A DNA stretch of 56,668 bases, from assembly GCA_033765345.1 (NCBI GenBank), contig JANRIC010000015.1, positions 1-56,668 of the forward strand, read 5' to 3'. Numbering within the stretch: position 1 is the stretch's first letter; the number at the start of each line of letters is the position of its first letter. A program made the position numbers and the translations under genes. The notes below the pieces were generated by a model. The model saw only the letters and a list, made by a program, of their open reading frames with translations. It was not told where the DNA came from and ran no database searches. This stretch comes from JANRIC01 sp033765345 (GTDB lineage Bacteria; Bacteroidota; Bacteroidia; Cytophagales; Microscillaceae). This document shows, one piece after another, positions 8,087 to 18,900 of the stretch.

Positions 8087-9409
8087 ATGATTATAGAAAG
8101 CATTATTACTTTATTCTTAGTATTCCTAAACGGATTCTTTGTAGCTGCTGAATTTGCCATTGTCAAAGTTCGTTCCTCACAAATTCAGGTACGCGCCAAT
8201 CAAAGCTTTTCTGCACGAATCGCTCAAAATGTGATTAAAAACCTAGATGGTTGCCTTGCAGCTACTCAACTTGGAATTACCCTAGCCAGTTTGGGATTGG
8301 GCTGGATTGGTGAAGACGTGGTCAGTAAGCTTGTACTGAATATTTTTTACGTGTTTGGTTTATCGCTCAGTGAAGAAACAGCCCACCAAATTGCACTCCC
8401 GGTAGCTTTTATTCTGATTACGATATTACACATTGTTTTTGGAGAGTTGGCTCCAAAATCTATTGCTATTCGGTATCCCACACAAACGACCCTTTGGGTA
8501 TCTATTCCTTTACAAGCATTTAGTTTTGTTTTCTCACCTTTTATTTGGGTACTCAATGGTTTTGCCAATTTGCTACTCAAGCTTGTGGGCATTCAGCCAG
8601 TAGGTCATGGAGAAGTACACTCCGAAGAAGAGCTTAAGCTGATCATCTCCGAAAGTGCCGAAGGGGGTGCCATTGAGTCTAGTGAAAGAGAATTGATCCA
8701 AAATGTCTTTGATTTTGATGATCGGGTAGTAAGGCAAATCCTCAAAACCCGAACCCATATCTCAGCCATCGAGATCAATACCTCCATAGAAGAAGCCCTA
8801 GAGTTTGCCATTCAGGAAGGTTATTCTCGTTATCCTATTTATAAAGATAACCTTGACCAGATTCTGGGTTTTATCACTACCCGCGACCTACTTGCAGCAA
8901 GCCGCGAAAAAACAGTCCCTCAGTTGGCTGATGTTATCCGTCCTATTATTTTTGTATACGCCAACAAAAAAATTGCTCACCTCTTGCGAATGTTTCAAAT
9001 CAAAAAAGTGCAGATGGCCATCATTATTAATGAATTTGGCGGCACTGAAGGGCTTGTTACGATGGAAGATATTTTGGAAGAATTGGTGGGTGAAATTCAG
9101 GATGAATATGATAATGAAGCCCCCATCGTACAGAAAATTAATGAAACTACCTTTAGAATTTTAGCCCAAAACTCCGTAGAAGAAATCAATTCCTTCCTTC
9201 CTATGCCCTTGCCTACGAGTGCAGACTATGTCACCGTTGCCGGGTTGATTCTTGAAGTCACTGGACGTATACCCGAAAAAGACACTCTGTACAAAGTAGG
9301 AGGTTATCAAATCAAAATTTTAAAGCTCGTACAATCCAGTATTCAGGAAGTAGAACTTACACTGATCAATGCCCCCCTGGAAGAAACCGCCGAAATGCAT
9401 AAATCATAA
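8087..9409 (+). CDS. CNNM/CorC-HlyC family membrane protein
   Basis: 440 residues in the usual three-part layout: a CNNM (DUF21) transmembrane domain over about residues 1-185 opening with NGFFVAAEFAIVKVR, a pair of CBS domains (about 200-320), and a C-terminal CorC/HlyC transporter-associated domain (about 345-425). Bacterial homologues act as Mg2+/Co2+ exporters or Na+-driven Mg2+ extruders; the older hemolysin name reflects no proven toxin role. ATG 8087 is chosen because the hydrophobic start of the domain follows at once and the promoter overlaps the longer TTG alternative at 8045. It is monocistronic, with MITEs on both sides. Confidence 0.9.
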   Translation: MIIESIITLFLVFLNGFFVAAEFAIVKVRSSQIQVRANQSFSARIAQNVIKNLDGCLAATQLGITLASLGLGWIGEDVVSKLVLNIFYVFGLSLSEETAHQIALPVAFILITILHIVFGELAPKSIAIRYPTQTTLWVSIPLQAFSFVFSPFIWVLNGFANLLLKLVGIQPVGHGEVHSEEELKLIISESAEGGAIESSERELIQNVFDFDDRVVRQILKTRTHISAIEINTSIEEALEFAIQEGYSRYPIYKDNLDQILGFITTRDLLAASREKTVPQLADVIRPIIFVYANKKIAHLLRMFQIKKVQMAIIINEFGGTEGLVTMEDILEELVGEIQDEYDNEAPIVQKINETTFRILAQNSVEEINSFLPMPLPTSADYVTVAGLILEVTGRIPEKDTLYKVGGYQIKILKLVQSSIQEVELTLINAPLEETAEMHKS

Positions 9410-9481
9410 GCGCATATACCAAATTTGTAAGAGGTTATGTGCGTTATCTCTATGAATTAAGCTTTAAATAGCTTAGATTTA

Positions 9482-9580
9482 TACTCAAACCGAAGTAGTT
9501 TTCCGAAGTTTTAGCTCTTAAATCATGAATAATCAAGTTAATCAATCAAGAAAATCAGGCAAATCACTTTAATCTGGGTA
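9482..9580. mobile_element. outer MITE, copy B (uninterrupted)
   Basis: A 99-bp non-coding element from TACTCAAACCGAAG to AATCTGGGTA, flanked by TA at 9480-9481 and 9581-9582. It aligns along its length with both halves of 7469-7732 and preserves the empty target site of the inner MITE at 9519-9520. It lies between the CNNM gene and the alpha-2-macroglobulin gene and could form a hairpin in either transcript. Confidence 0.7.
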
Positions 9581-9624
9581 TAAGTATTCATTCCATTTGT
9601 ATTACGAAAACCGTAACAAACCCT

Positions 9625-12600
9625 ATGAGAAAATTTACACAACTTTTGAGCTTTTTTTTTATACTGGTTTTTTGCACCACTTGTATGCAGGGCAATTATC
9701 TGGAAGTAACCCAGACCAGCTTTAAACAAGAGGTCTCCCCTAAAGAGAATATTACGTTTACTTTCAACAAAAACCTGGTAGGTGATACCCTGCTCAACGT
9801 ATGGGATTCGACACAATACCTCAGCTTTAGCCCGGCTGTTCAGGGGCAATTCAAGTGGGTAGCTCCTAATCAGTTGGTCTTTTCTCCGCTCAATGGTTTC
9901 CAACCGAGTACCGATTATGAAATTAAACTTCACGAACAACTTGTACGGGGCAAAAAAGGCATTACACTCAAGGAAAATGCGCTGCTAAAATTTCATACTA
10001 CGTATTTACGCCTTGAATCTTCTGATATTTTTTGGTCACAAGACGATCGCCGCACCAACCAATTGACAATCCACCTTAATTTTAATTATCAGGTAAATCC
10101 AGCTAATATTCAGGAGTTGATTTCTGCCAAAGTAGAAGCACAGCCCATTGCAGTAGTCAGGGTATTGAATACAGAACCTTCCAATAAAATAGAAGTAGCC
10201 CTGGAAGAGGTAAGTAGCCTTGATCTCAATAACAAACTCATCGAGCTGGAAATCGCACCGGGCCTCAAATGCGCTGAAAGTAATTATACTACAAAAGAGA
10301 AAATAAGCCTGCAAAAAGCAGCACCTAATAAGAATCACCTGAGCATCGAGGATATTATTTCCGAATATGATCAAAACAAAACCCAACTCCGAGTAAAAAC
10401 CAATCAGTCTGTCAGTATCACACAGGTAATCAATCACCTAAAAATAGAACCTCAAATGGTATTTGAAGTACAAGAAGAGGAAGGCGGTTTTCTGATTAAG
10501 GCAAATTTTACGACAGGCTCAAGCTATACCATTCGTATGGACAAAGAAATGCAAGGGGTCTTCGGAGCAAACCTGGGGCAGGATTATGAGCAAAATATTG
10601 TGTTTGGTGCTCGCCCACCGATCATCGAGTTTACTGAAAATAACGGACTTTACCTCAGCAGCAAGGGCAGTAAAAATATCGGTATTCGCATTCATAGTAT
10701 TCCCAATGTGAAAGTCACTATTTACAAAATTTATGAAAATAACCTGATTCATTATCTCAATCTGAGCGATAATTATCCTTATGTCGTTGATAATCGGATA
10801 GAGCATTATGGAGATATTATTTCAGAGCGAGAATACGAAACCAAAGCCCTCCCCCTTATCAATGATTTTAGGGTTTTGAACCTGGATATGAATGAAAATA
10901 ACAAAACCCGGGGAATTTATATGGTAGAAGTACGCTCTACCGAAGAAATGTGGCGAAATGCCCGGAAAATGGTTGCTATTTCAGATATCGGTTTTATTGT
11001 CAAAGAAACCAAAGACGACATCCTCGTTTTTGCCAATGCTATCATCAGTGCACAGCCCATGGCAGGTGTAAATATCAGCCTGATGAGCCAAAGCAATCAG
11101 ACGCTCAGTCAGATGGAAACCAATAGCGAAGGCGTAGCCGTATTTTCAGATATTAAAAAGAAATTCCCCAAAGGCAATATTCGCCTCATCACAGCCAACA
11201 ACGGCAATGATTTTAATTATATTTATTTTAATCGCTCCGAAGTAGATCAATCTTCTTTTGAAACTGGTGGCGTATCTTTGGCTGAATCCGGTTATCAGGC
11301 TTTTATTTATGGAGAAAGAGACCTCTATCGCCCCAGCGAAACCATCAACCTCAATATTCTGATGAGAGATCGCCTTTGGCAACCAATCGGCAAAATCCCT
11401 GTCAAACTCAAACTCAAAATGCCCAATGGAAAAGACTTAAGTTCTTTAAGGCTTATTCTGGATGATCAAGGCGCACAAACCGTTTCTATAAAACTTCCCC
11501 CTTCCGTAATTACAGGGACTTATTTTGCAGAAGTATATACCTCTACTGATGTATTACTTGAATCTATGCCAATTAGTGTAGAAGAATTTGTGCCTGACCG
11601 AATTCGCACACAGCTCAAATTGCTTGAAAAAGACCTTAAAACACCACTAAAAGGTGATTTGAAACCCGGAGATTCGGCCAGGGTACAACTTACGGCTCAG
11701 AATCTTTTCGGACCACCGGCCGCCAATCGCAATTATGAAATGAATTTTTCATTGGTCAAAGCTCAGTTTAAAGCCAAAAATTTTCCAGAATATGCTTTCG
11801 ATGTAAGCTCTCAATCCGATAATCCTTATATCGGTGGCTTTTTGACGTCTAAAAGCACCGAAGGGCAGACCAACGAACAAGGAATGGCTTTTGAGTCGTT
11901 TTATCTCTCCGAAGAATATGTCAATCAAGGGCTTTTACGAGGGAATGTGTATACCACTGTTTTTGATGAAACCGGGCGATCTGTAAGCCGAGTGATGAAC
12001 TTTGACGTATTCACCCAGGAATCCTTTTTAGGAATAAAAACTTTTGACGAATACATCAGCACCAATCGCACTCTGCAGATTCCAGTAATAGCCCTGGACA
12101 AAGATCAAAATGTGCGATCTGCCAAAGCTACTGTGCAGTTTGTACGCTATAAATGGCTCACCGTGTTGGAAAAAGACCGCTATGGTAGCCTAGAATATGT
12201 ATCCCGTAAGAAAGAAGAAATCTTAAAAGAAGAAGAAATCAATATTCAAGGAGCTAATACCACGGTAAGTTTTATTCCGAACCTGTCGGGAAGTTATGAA
12301 ATAAGACTTAAACAAGCCGGGGCGAAGACTTATGTAATGCGTGAATTTTATGCCTATGGATACAACTATACCGATAATACATCTTTTGAGGTTAATAAAG
12401 ACGGAAAAATCAATATCAAATTAGATAAAACTTCTTATAAAATCGGCGAACAAGCCAAAGTCCTTTTTACCACTCCCTTCAATGGGCGTATGCTCGTGAC
12501 CATTGAGCGGGATAAAGTTTTTAAATATTTTTATTTGAATACCACAGATAAAAGTGCCAGCACAACCCTCGATATCACGGATGAATACCTTCCCAATGTG

Positions 12601-15078
12601 TATATTACAGCTACATTAATCCGGCCTATGAGCGAAGGAGCATTACCTCTGACGGTTGCTCACGGTTTTGAACCTTTACTAGCCGAAGACCCACAAAGTA
12701 AGCTTACCCTGAGTATTGAAGCGATGGATAAAACCGAATCCAAACAAAAACAAATCATCAAAGTCAAAACCAATCGAGCAGAATCTGACATCCAAGTTAC
12801 GCTTGCAGTAGTGGATGAAGGAATCCTTCAGTTAAAAAATTATAAAACTCCCGATCCTCACGCTTATTTCTTCCGTAAACGCCGGCTGGATGTCAATGCC
12901 TTTGATATGTATCCGCAGCTTTTCCCCGAAATCTCTATCGGTACTAAGAGCGTAGGAGGGGGCGGACCCGGATTGGACGAACGCAACAACTCGATGGTCA
13001 ACAAACGAATCAAACTCGTGCGCTTTTGGAGTGGCGTTCTGAAAACCAATGCAGTGGGTGAAGTAAGTTACACCATTGATATTCCTCAGTTTTCGGGAAG
13101 TTTACGCATTATGGCAGTGGCTTATAAAAACGGCGCATTTGGGTCGGCACAAAAAAGCATGACCGTAGCCGATCCCATCGTGGTTTCTACCGGGTTGCCT
13201 CGTTTTCTCAGCCCCAACGATGTGATCAAAGTACCTGTAACCATTTTTAATACGACCAATCAAAATGCACAGGCTCAAATTAACCTGGCTGTCAGTAATA
13301 ACCTCAGCATTGTTGGTGAAAAAACTTTCAGCACCGAAGTCAAAGCCAATCAGGAAAAACAAGTGGAATTTGAAATCAAAGCCGCCCAAGTGATTGATAG
13401 TGCTCAGGTAAATGTAAGCGTGAATGCGCTTGGAAGAGTATTTACCGAGGAATTGGACATCAACATTCGCCCGGTTGTCGGGCTTGTCAAATTAGCCAGC
13501 GCTGGAAAAGTAGACGCTGGTATGAGCCAAAGCTTTACAATGAGCCATGATTTAAGCCCCGCTACCATTCGCAGTCAATTGTTTGTGAGTAAATCCCCGA
13601 TGATTCAATTTGCTGATAACCTGGATTACCTCATCGAGTACCCCTACGGATGTGTCGAGCAGGTGACTTCTACGGTTTTCCCTCAATTGTATGCCCAGGA
13701 TTTGATGAAGGTGATCACACCACGCAAGCAAAATACAGAGTTATACGCTTCTGAAATCCGCGAAAATATTCAGGAAGGCATTATGCGACTTCAGTCACGA
13801 CAGACTTACGAGGGAGGGCTTTCCTATTGGCCTGGAGGTGAGGTCAATGCTTTTGGAACTGCCTATGCAGCTCATTTTATGATTGAGGCAAAAACCGCCG
13901 GTTATTTTGTCAATCAATCTACCTTAGATCAGATGCTGCAATACCTGCGTCAGGGAGCATCTCGTAAAGAATTGCAGGATTATTATTATTTCGAGAAAGA
14001 AGGCAAAGACCGCAAACGCCGTAAAAAACGAATCGCCCCCAAAGAAAGTATCTATGCTTTGTATGTACTTGCACTGGCTAAAACTCCGGATATTCCGATG
14101 ATGAATTATTACAAAGAAAATCCTCAAGTATTGGCTTTGGATTCCAGGTACTTATTGGCCGCTGCTTACCTGATCTCCGGTGACAAAAGCAGCTTCCAAA
14201 TTTTATTACCAACCGCTTTTCAGGGAGAAATCTCTGAAAATGTACTGACAGGAAGCTTCCATTCCTACCTTCGTGACGAAGCTCTAGCACTTAATGCACT
14301 CATAGAGGCTGATCCAGGAAATGTACAAATTTCTACCCTAGCACAACACCTGAGCCAACAGCTCAAAGCTTCAAAATATCTCAGCACTCAAGAGCAGGCC
14401 TTTGGCTTGCTCGCCTTAGGGAAATTAGCCCGGCAGGTGAAAAAAGCCAACGTACAGGGTGAAGTACGAATAGCCAACCAGGCAGCCGCCAGCTTGATCA
14501 ATGAGGATATAATCATCCGCGAAGGCCTTGCCGGGAATAACGTCCAAATCAAAGCTCAAGGAGAAGGTTCATTGTACTATTTTTGGCAAATGAAAGGACT
14601 GAGCGCCACCGGAAAAGTCAAAGAAATAGATAAAGGGCTTAAAGTCAGAAAAACTTTCTTTGATCGTAACGGAAACCTAATCAAAAACAACACATTCCGC
14701 CAAAATGACTTGATAGTGGTGAAAATCTCTATCTCAGCAGAACCTTATTTTAATAATCTGGAAAATGTCGTCATTACAGATATGCTTCCCGCCGGACTGG
14801 AGATTGAAAACCCTCGATTGATTCCTAATCAGGCTATTAGTTTTGTACAAAACCAAAACTATCCCGATTATGTGGATATGCGGGATGATCGTATTCATTA
14901 TTTTGCTACTGCAACCGGCGAGGTACAAGAATTTTATTATTTGGCAAGGGCAGTAACAAAGGGTACGTTCCAAATGGGACCTGTCAGTGCCGATGCCATG
15001 TATAGCGGCGATTATTACTCTTATCACGGTGCAGGTACAATCCAGATTGTAGACGCACGCAGTGTTCGCAACAACTAA
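9625..15078 (+). CDS. bacterial alpha-2-macroglobulin, lipoprotein
   Basis: 1817 residues resembling YfhM-type alpha-2-macroglobulins, envelope-anchored traps that bind attacking proteases. The N-terminus has a signal sequence with a Cys-containing cleavage region (LVFCTTC, residues 14-20), a relaxed lipobox, so membrane anchoring is likely. Macroglobulin-type beta domains follow. The conserved SVGGGGPG and KLVRFWSGVLKTNAVGEV segments mark the region before the thioester domain, which carries GCVEQ with the thioester Cys at residue 1343 and EQ intact. The thioester is therefore probably functional. The usual proteobacterial partner PbpC is not adjacent. A hairpin follows the stop codon. Confidence 0.9.
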   Translation: MRKFTQLLSFFFILVFCTTCMQGNYLEVTQTSFKQEVSPKENITFTFNKNLVGDTLLNVWDSTQYLSFSPAVQGQFKWVAPNQLVFSPLNGFQPSTDYEIKLHEQLVRGKKGITLKENALLKFHTTYLRLESSDIFWSQDDRRTNQLTIHLNFNYQVNPANIQELISAKVEAQPIAVVRVLNTEPSNKIEVALEEVSSLDLNNKLIELEIAPGLKCAESNYTTKEKISLQKAAPNKNHLSIEDIISEYDQNKTQLRVKTNQSVSITQVINHLKIEPQMVFEVQEEEGGFLIKANFTTGSSYTIRMDKEMQGVFGANLGQDYEQNIVFGARPPIIEFTENNGLYLSSKGSKNIGIRIHSIPNVKVTIYKIYENNLIHYLNLSDNYPYVVDNRIEHYGDIISEREYETKALPLINDFRVLNLDMNENNKTRGIYMVEVRSTEEMWRNARKMVAISDIGFIVKETKDDILVFANAIISAQPMAGVNISLMSQSNQTLSQMETNSEGVAVFSDIKKKFPKGNIRLITANNGNDFNYIYFNRSEVDQSSFETGGVSLAESGYQAFIYGERDLYRPSETINLNILMRDRLWQPIGKIPVKLKLKMPNGKDLSSLRLILDDQGAQTVSIKLPPSVITGTYFAEVYTSTDVLLESMPISVEEFVPDRIRTQLKLLEKDLKTPLKGDLKPGDSARVQLTAQNLFGPPAANRNYEMNFSLVKAQFKAKNFPEYAFDVSSQSDNPYIGGFLTSKSTEGQTNEQGMAFESFYLSEEYVNQGLLRGNVYTTVFDETGRSVSRVMNFDVFTQESFLGIKTFDEYISTNRTLQIPVIALDKDQNVRSAKATVQFVRYKWLTVLEKDRYGSLEYVSRKKEEILKEEEINIQGANTTVSFIPNLSGSYEIRLKQAGAKTYVMREFYAYGYNYTDNTSFEVNKDGKINIKLDKTSYKIGEQAKVLFTTPFNGRMLVTIERDKVFKYFYLNTTDKSASTTLDITDEYLPNVYITATLIRPMSEGALPLTVAHGFEPLLAEDPQSKLTLSIEAMDKTESKQKQIIKVKTNRAESDIQVTLAVVDEGILQLKNYKTPDPHAYFFRKRRLDVNAFDMYPQLFPEISIGTKSVGGGGPGLDERNNSMVNKRIKLVRFWSGVLKTNAVGEVSYTIDIPQFSGSLRIMAVAYKNGAFGSAQKSMTVADPIVVSTGLPRFLSPNDVIKVPVTIFNTTNQNAQAQINLAVSNNLSIVGEKTFSTEVKANQEKQVEFEIKAAQVIDSAQVNVSVNALGRVFTEELDINIRPVVGLVKLASAGKVDAGMSQSFTMSHDLSPATIRSQLFVSKSPMIQFADNLDYLIEYPYGCVEQVTSTVFPQLYAQDLMKVITPRKQNTELYASEIRENIQEGIMRLQSRQTYEGGLSYWPGGEVNAFGTAYAAHFMIEAKTAGYFVNQSTLDQMLQYLRQGASRKELQDYYYFEKEGKDRKRRKKRIAPKESIYALYVLALAKTPDIPMMNYYKENPQVLALDSRYLLAAAYLISGDKSSFQILLPTAFQGEISENVLTGSFHSYLRDEALALNALIEADPGNVQISTLAQHLSQQLKASKYLSTQEQAFGLLALGKLARQVKKANVQGEVRIANQAAASLINEDIIIREGLAGNNVQIKAQGEGSLYYFWQMKGLSATGKVKEIDKGLKVRKTFFDRNGNLIKNNTFRQNDLIVVKISISAEPYFNNLENVVITDMLPAGLEIENPRLIPNQAISFVQNQNYPDYVDMRDDRIHYFATATGEVQEFYYLARAVTKGTFQMGPVSADAMYSGDYYSYHGAGTIQIVDARSVRNN

Positions 15079-15079
15079 T

Positions 15080-15132
15080 TCTATTTAGGAAGATTCGGCG
15101 TTTCTTTTGCACCGAATCTTCCTACAAAATAG
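15080..15132 (+). terminator. hairpin after alpha-2-macroglobulin gene
   Basis: TAGGAAGATTCGGCG (15086-15100) pairs with CACCGAATCTTCCTA (15110-15124) over 15 positions with one weak pair; the flanks CTATT and AAATAG may extend it. There is no long T run after the stem. It probably ends or processes the transcript and separates this gene from the next. Confidence 0.6.
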
Positions 15133-15197
15133 TAACTACTTAATTGAATCTACGTTTGAGAAATTGTCGACTTAGACAACTTAAACTCAAAATTTTT

Positions 15198-15809
15198 ATG
15201 CGATTCAAAGTATTAGCCATTTTTATTATAGGGATTTTATACCTTTCCTTGCAAAATTCCTTTGCACAGATAAATGATGAAAAACTTTTGGATGAAATCG
15301 CAGAAGAATCTTGCAAATGCCTTCAAAATATTGATCTGGAAAAAGACCTTGAAAAAGCCAATGAATTTCTAGAAAACTGCCTCCAAAATTCTATGGTAGA
15401 GCACCTACAGGAATTGATGGCCTACCAATCGGACAACGAACAGGAAGGAGAAAAAATGGCGATGGAAGTAGCCAAAATATTATTTAAAAACTGCCCGAAA
15501 TTTGTTGACTTTTCTCTGAAAATTGCCGAAGCCGATCAGCAAGGCAATCTGGCAGATTTTTATACCGAAGGCACCCTGATTGAACTTCAAAAAAAAGAAC
15601 TGGTTTACCTGATTGTCAATGACGCAGGACAGGAAAAAAGATTTTTATGCCTACGGCCTTTCAACAATTCAGAAGAAATTATTCTTAATTTTGAAACTTA
15701 TAAAGGGAAATTTGTCAAAATCGGTTGGAATATCCTTGAGTTTTTTGACCCCAGTCAAAATGCTTATGCCACTACGCAGGAAATAATTTCACTACGAATT
15801 ATTGAATAA
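15198..15809 (+). CDS. small secreted Cys-containing protein of unknown function
   Basis: 203 residues, not assigned to a named family. A signal peptide (MRFKVLAIFIIGILYLS...SFAQ) fixes the start at ATG 15198; an upstream TTG at 15144 would spoil it. The mature protein has a helical first half with Cys in ESCKC, ENC and KNC contexts, and a beta-rich second half (about 110-203) with KGKFVKIGWNILEFFDP, which looks like a small beta-barrel. A TACGTTTG box at 15151-15158 could be its -7 element. It lies between the alpha-2-macroglobulin and the CHAT protein on the same strand. Confidence 0.7.
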   Translation: MRFKVLAIFIIGILYLSLQNSFAQINDEKLLDEIAEESCKCLQNIDLEKDLEKANEFLENCLQNSMVEHLQELMAYQSDNEQEGEKMAMEVAKILFKNCPKFVDFSLKIAEADQQGNLADFYTEGTLIELQKKELVYLIVNDAGQEKRFLCLRPFNNSEEIILNFETYKGKFVKIGWNILEFFDPSQNAYATTQEIISLRIIE

Positions 15810-15953
15810 CTAAAGAACAACCAAAGTATAAACGCTTTGTTATTTTTCCGGAATCCTTTTTGAAAAATTGAATTCACAAAATTGACATTTTCAAGAAATT
15901 TCTACTATTTTACATTAATTTTAGCCTAATTGCTACACCCAAACTCTAAAACA

Positions 15954-18900
15954 ATGATTTTAAAGATGTTTAAATGGCATAAATTGCTTCTATTTTGCTG
16001 CCTTATGCCCCTATTACTTTCCGCACAAGCTCCTCAAAATCCCAATAAAACCAATGCTCAAGGCAAAAAAGAAGGGAAATGGACAGTCTATTATGATAAT
16101 GCCTGGAATGAAATCACAGATAAAAGCCGGATGAGCTTCTATAGGGTCGCTGAATATCAGGACGGTAAAACAGTAGGCAAAGTACAGGATTATTTCGCCA
16201 ACGGACAGATTCAGATGGATGCAGAACAATTAATTTCAGAAAACCCTACTATTTTTCACGGTGCAGTAAATTATTACCGAGATAACGGTGAATTTGACCA
16301 CTATGAATATTATAATCAAGGCAAACTTGACCTCAATAAAATAGAAGAATTCTATACGGATCGCCTCAACAAAATCGGCACTGAAAACGGAACCAACTCG
16401 CCGATTTATTTTGATTTCTTAAATCAAATTATTTCTATTTATTACAATGCAGGCGCGTATCTGAGGGTAGAACCTTTTATGAAAGAAGCTGCCCAAATCA
16501 TTGGTGGAGCTTTGGGCGAACAACATCCTGCCTTTGCTACCTATGAAGAGAATCTATCCAATCTGTATCGCGAATTGGGAAGTTATGCACAGTCTGAAAA
16601 ATTGCTTAAAAATGTACTCACTATCCGTAAAACATCCCTGGGAAAAGACCACAAAGACTACCTAATTGGACTCAGAAACCTGGCGGATATTTTATACCTC
16701 AAGGGAGATTATCAAAAAGCCGAATCCTATTATTCCCAAGTATTACCTGTTATTGCCAAAAATATAGGGGAAAATAGCATCGAGTATGCTACCTCACTGA
16801 ATAATTTTGCCGAATTACAATCCCGTTTGGGGAATTATCCTGTGGCTGAAGATCTCTATGCCAAAGCTGCGGAAATCTACAAGGCAAATATGGGACCCAA
16901 ACACCCCAATTATGCCACCGCACTTAACAATCAAGCAAACTTACTTGCTTCCCAAAAAAAATATACGCAAGCTGAGCCAATCTATCTGCAAAGCTTGGCT
17001 ATTATCAAAGAAAGCCAGGGTACAGAACATCCTAGCTACGCACTGACTGTCAATAATTTAGCCCGTCTTTATGCCGTTCAGGGAGATTATGCCAAAGCTT
17101 TAACCCTCTTCGAAGAATCTCTAAAATTACGAAGAAACCTTCTAGGACAAAATCACCCCAATTATGCCCAATCACTCAAAAACCTGGGAGATTTATACGG
17201 GAAAATGCAAAAAAATCAAGAAGCCGAACAAATGCTGCTTGAATCTAACCGCATTTTGAAAGAAACTCTGGGCGAAAATCACCCTACTTTTTTAGAAGCT
17301 CAAAATACCCTGGCTAAATTTTACATTCATCAAAAAAATTACCTCAAAGCCGAACCAATTCTTAAAGAAATTAATCAAAAACTCTTCAAGCAAATCGAAA
17401 CCTATTTCCCCTTCCTCAGCGAAAACGAAAAAGAAGAATTTTATAATAATCAAATCAAATATCATTTTGAAGAGTTTAATAGCTACGCACTCTTAAGGCA
17501 AGCTGAGTATCCGGCTATCCTGGGTGATATGTATAATAACCAACTACTCACCAAAGCACTATTGCTTAACTCTAGCAACAAATGGAAAAGACGTATCAAA
17601 AATAGCGGTGACCTTAAGCTTATCCGAGATTTCGATAAATGGCAAACTGAAAAGGCTTATTTGTCTAAACTTTACCATGACGGTGACAAAGCCAATAAAG
17701 ATGAAATCAAGGCTCTTGAAATACAACTCAACGATGACGAAAAGAAACTCTCGCTTCGTTCAGAACTTTTTGCCAATATTCAGGATAAAAAAATCGTAAA
17801 ATGGCAGGAAATACGTGATTCTCTCAAAAAAGGAGAAGCCGCTATTGAAGTGATTCGCTTCCGAAAATATGGACTGGAAAAATACATACAAGTTAGCCAG
17901 GGTGGCCAAACCAAACAATACCCAAACTACGCACTCACCGATACGATTTATTACGCAGCCCTCGTGATTACCCAAGCTACTACAGATCACCCAGACCTGG
18001 TATTAATGGATAATGGATTGGATCTGGAAGGCAAGTACCTCAAAAATTATCGCAATAAAATCAAATATAAATCTCCCGACGACCTAAGTTATAATTATTA
18101 TTGGCAACCCTTTAAAAAGGCATTAAAAGGTATAACAAAGGTGTATTTTTCACCTGAAGGCGTTTTCAATCAAATTAGCCTAAGTACTCTAAAAAACCCT
18201 ACAAATAATAAGTTTTTGTTTGATGAAATTGATATTCAGTTGGTGACTAACACCAAGGACATCATTATTGAGAAAGAAAAAGATGATCTGAATAGATACG
18301 CCCTTCTGTTTGGGGCACCTAACTATGGGCTCGAAAGCGAAGAAAGAAGCAAGCTTGTACGCTCAAGTGTAGAACGTGGTACTCAACAATCGGATGATTT
18401 TGGGCTTGAAGAAGAAACCGAGGTCTATGCATTAAATATTGAACGAAGCAATGTCAGCCTGAGCTATTTACCTGGTACTAAAATCGAAGTAGAGTCTATT
18501 GCTGAAATGCTGCAAAGCCGGAATTGGCGCCTCGAGGTATACACCGGTGATCAGGCATTGGAAGATCATCTCAAAAACAGCTTTAAACCGAATATTTTAC
18601 ATATTGCTACACATGGATTTTTTGAAAAAGACCCCAATACCAAATCTGGAGAGCAATTCTTGCAAAATCCTTTGTTGCGTTCAGGACTTATGCTAACTGG
18701 TGCAGGACACAGCCTGACCAAAAAGAAAGATACTGCCGAAGAAGGAGATGATTTTTCACTGAATGATACCGATGAAAGCCAAAAGGGAAGCCTCGAGGAT
18801 GGAATTCTGACCGCCTACGAAGCGATGAGCTTGAATTTGGATAATACCGACATCGTGGTGCTTTCAGCTTGTGAAACTGGTCTGGGAGAGATTCAAAACG

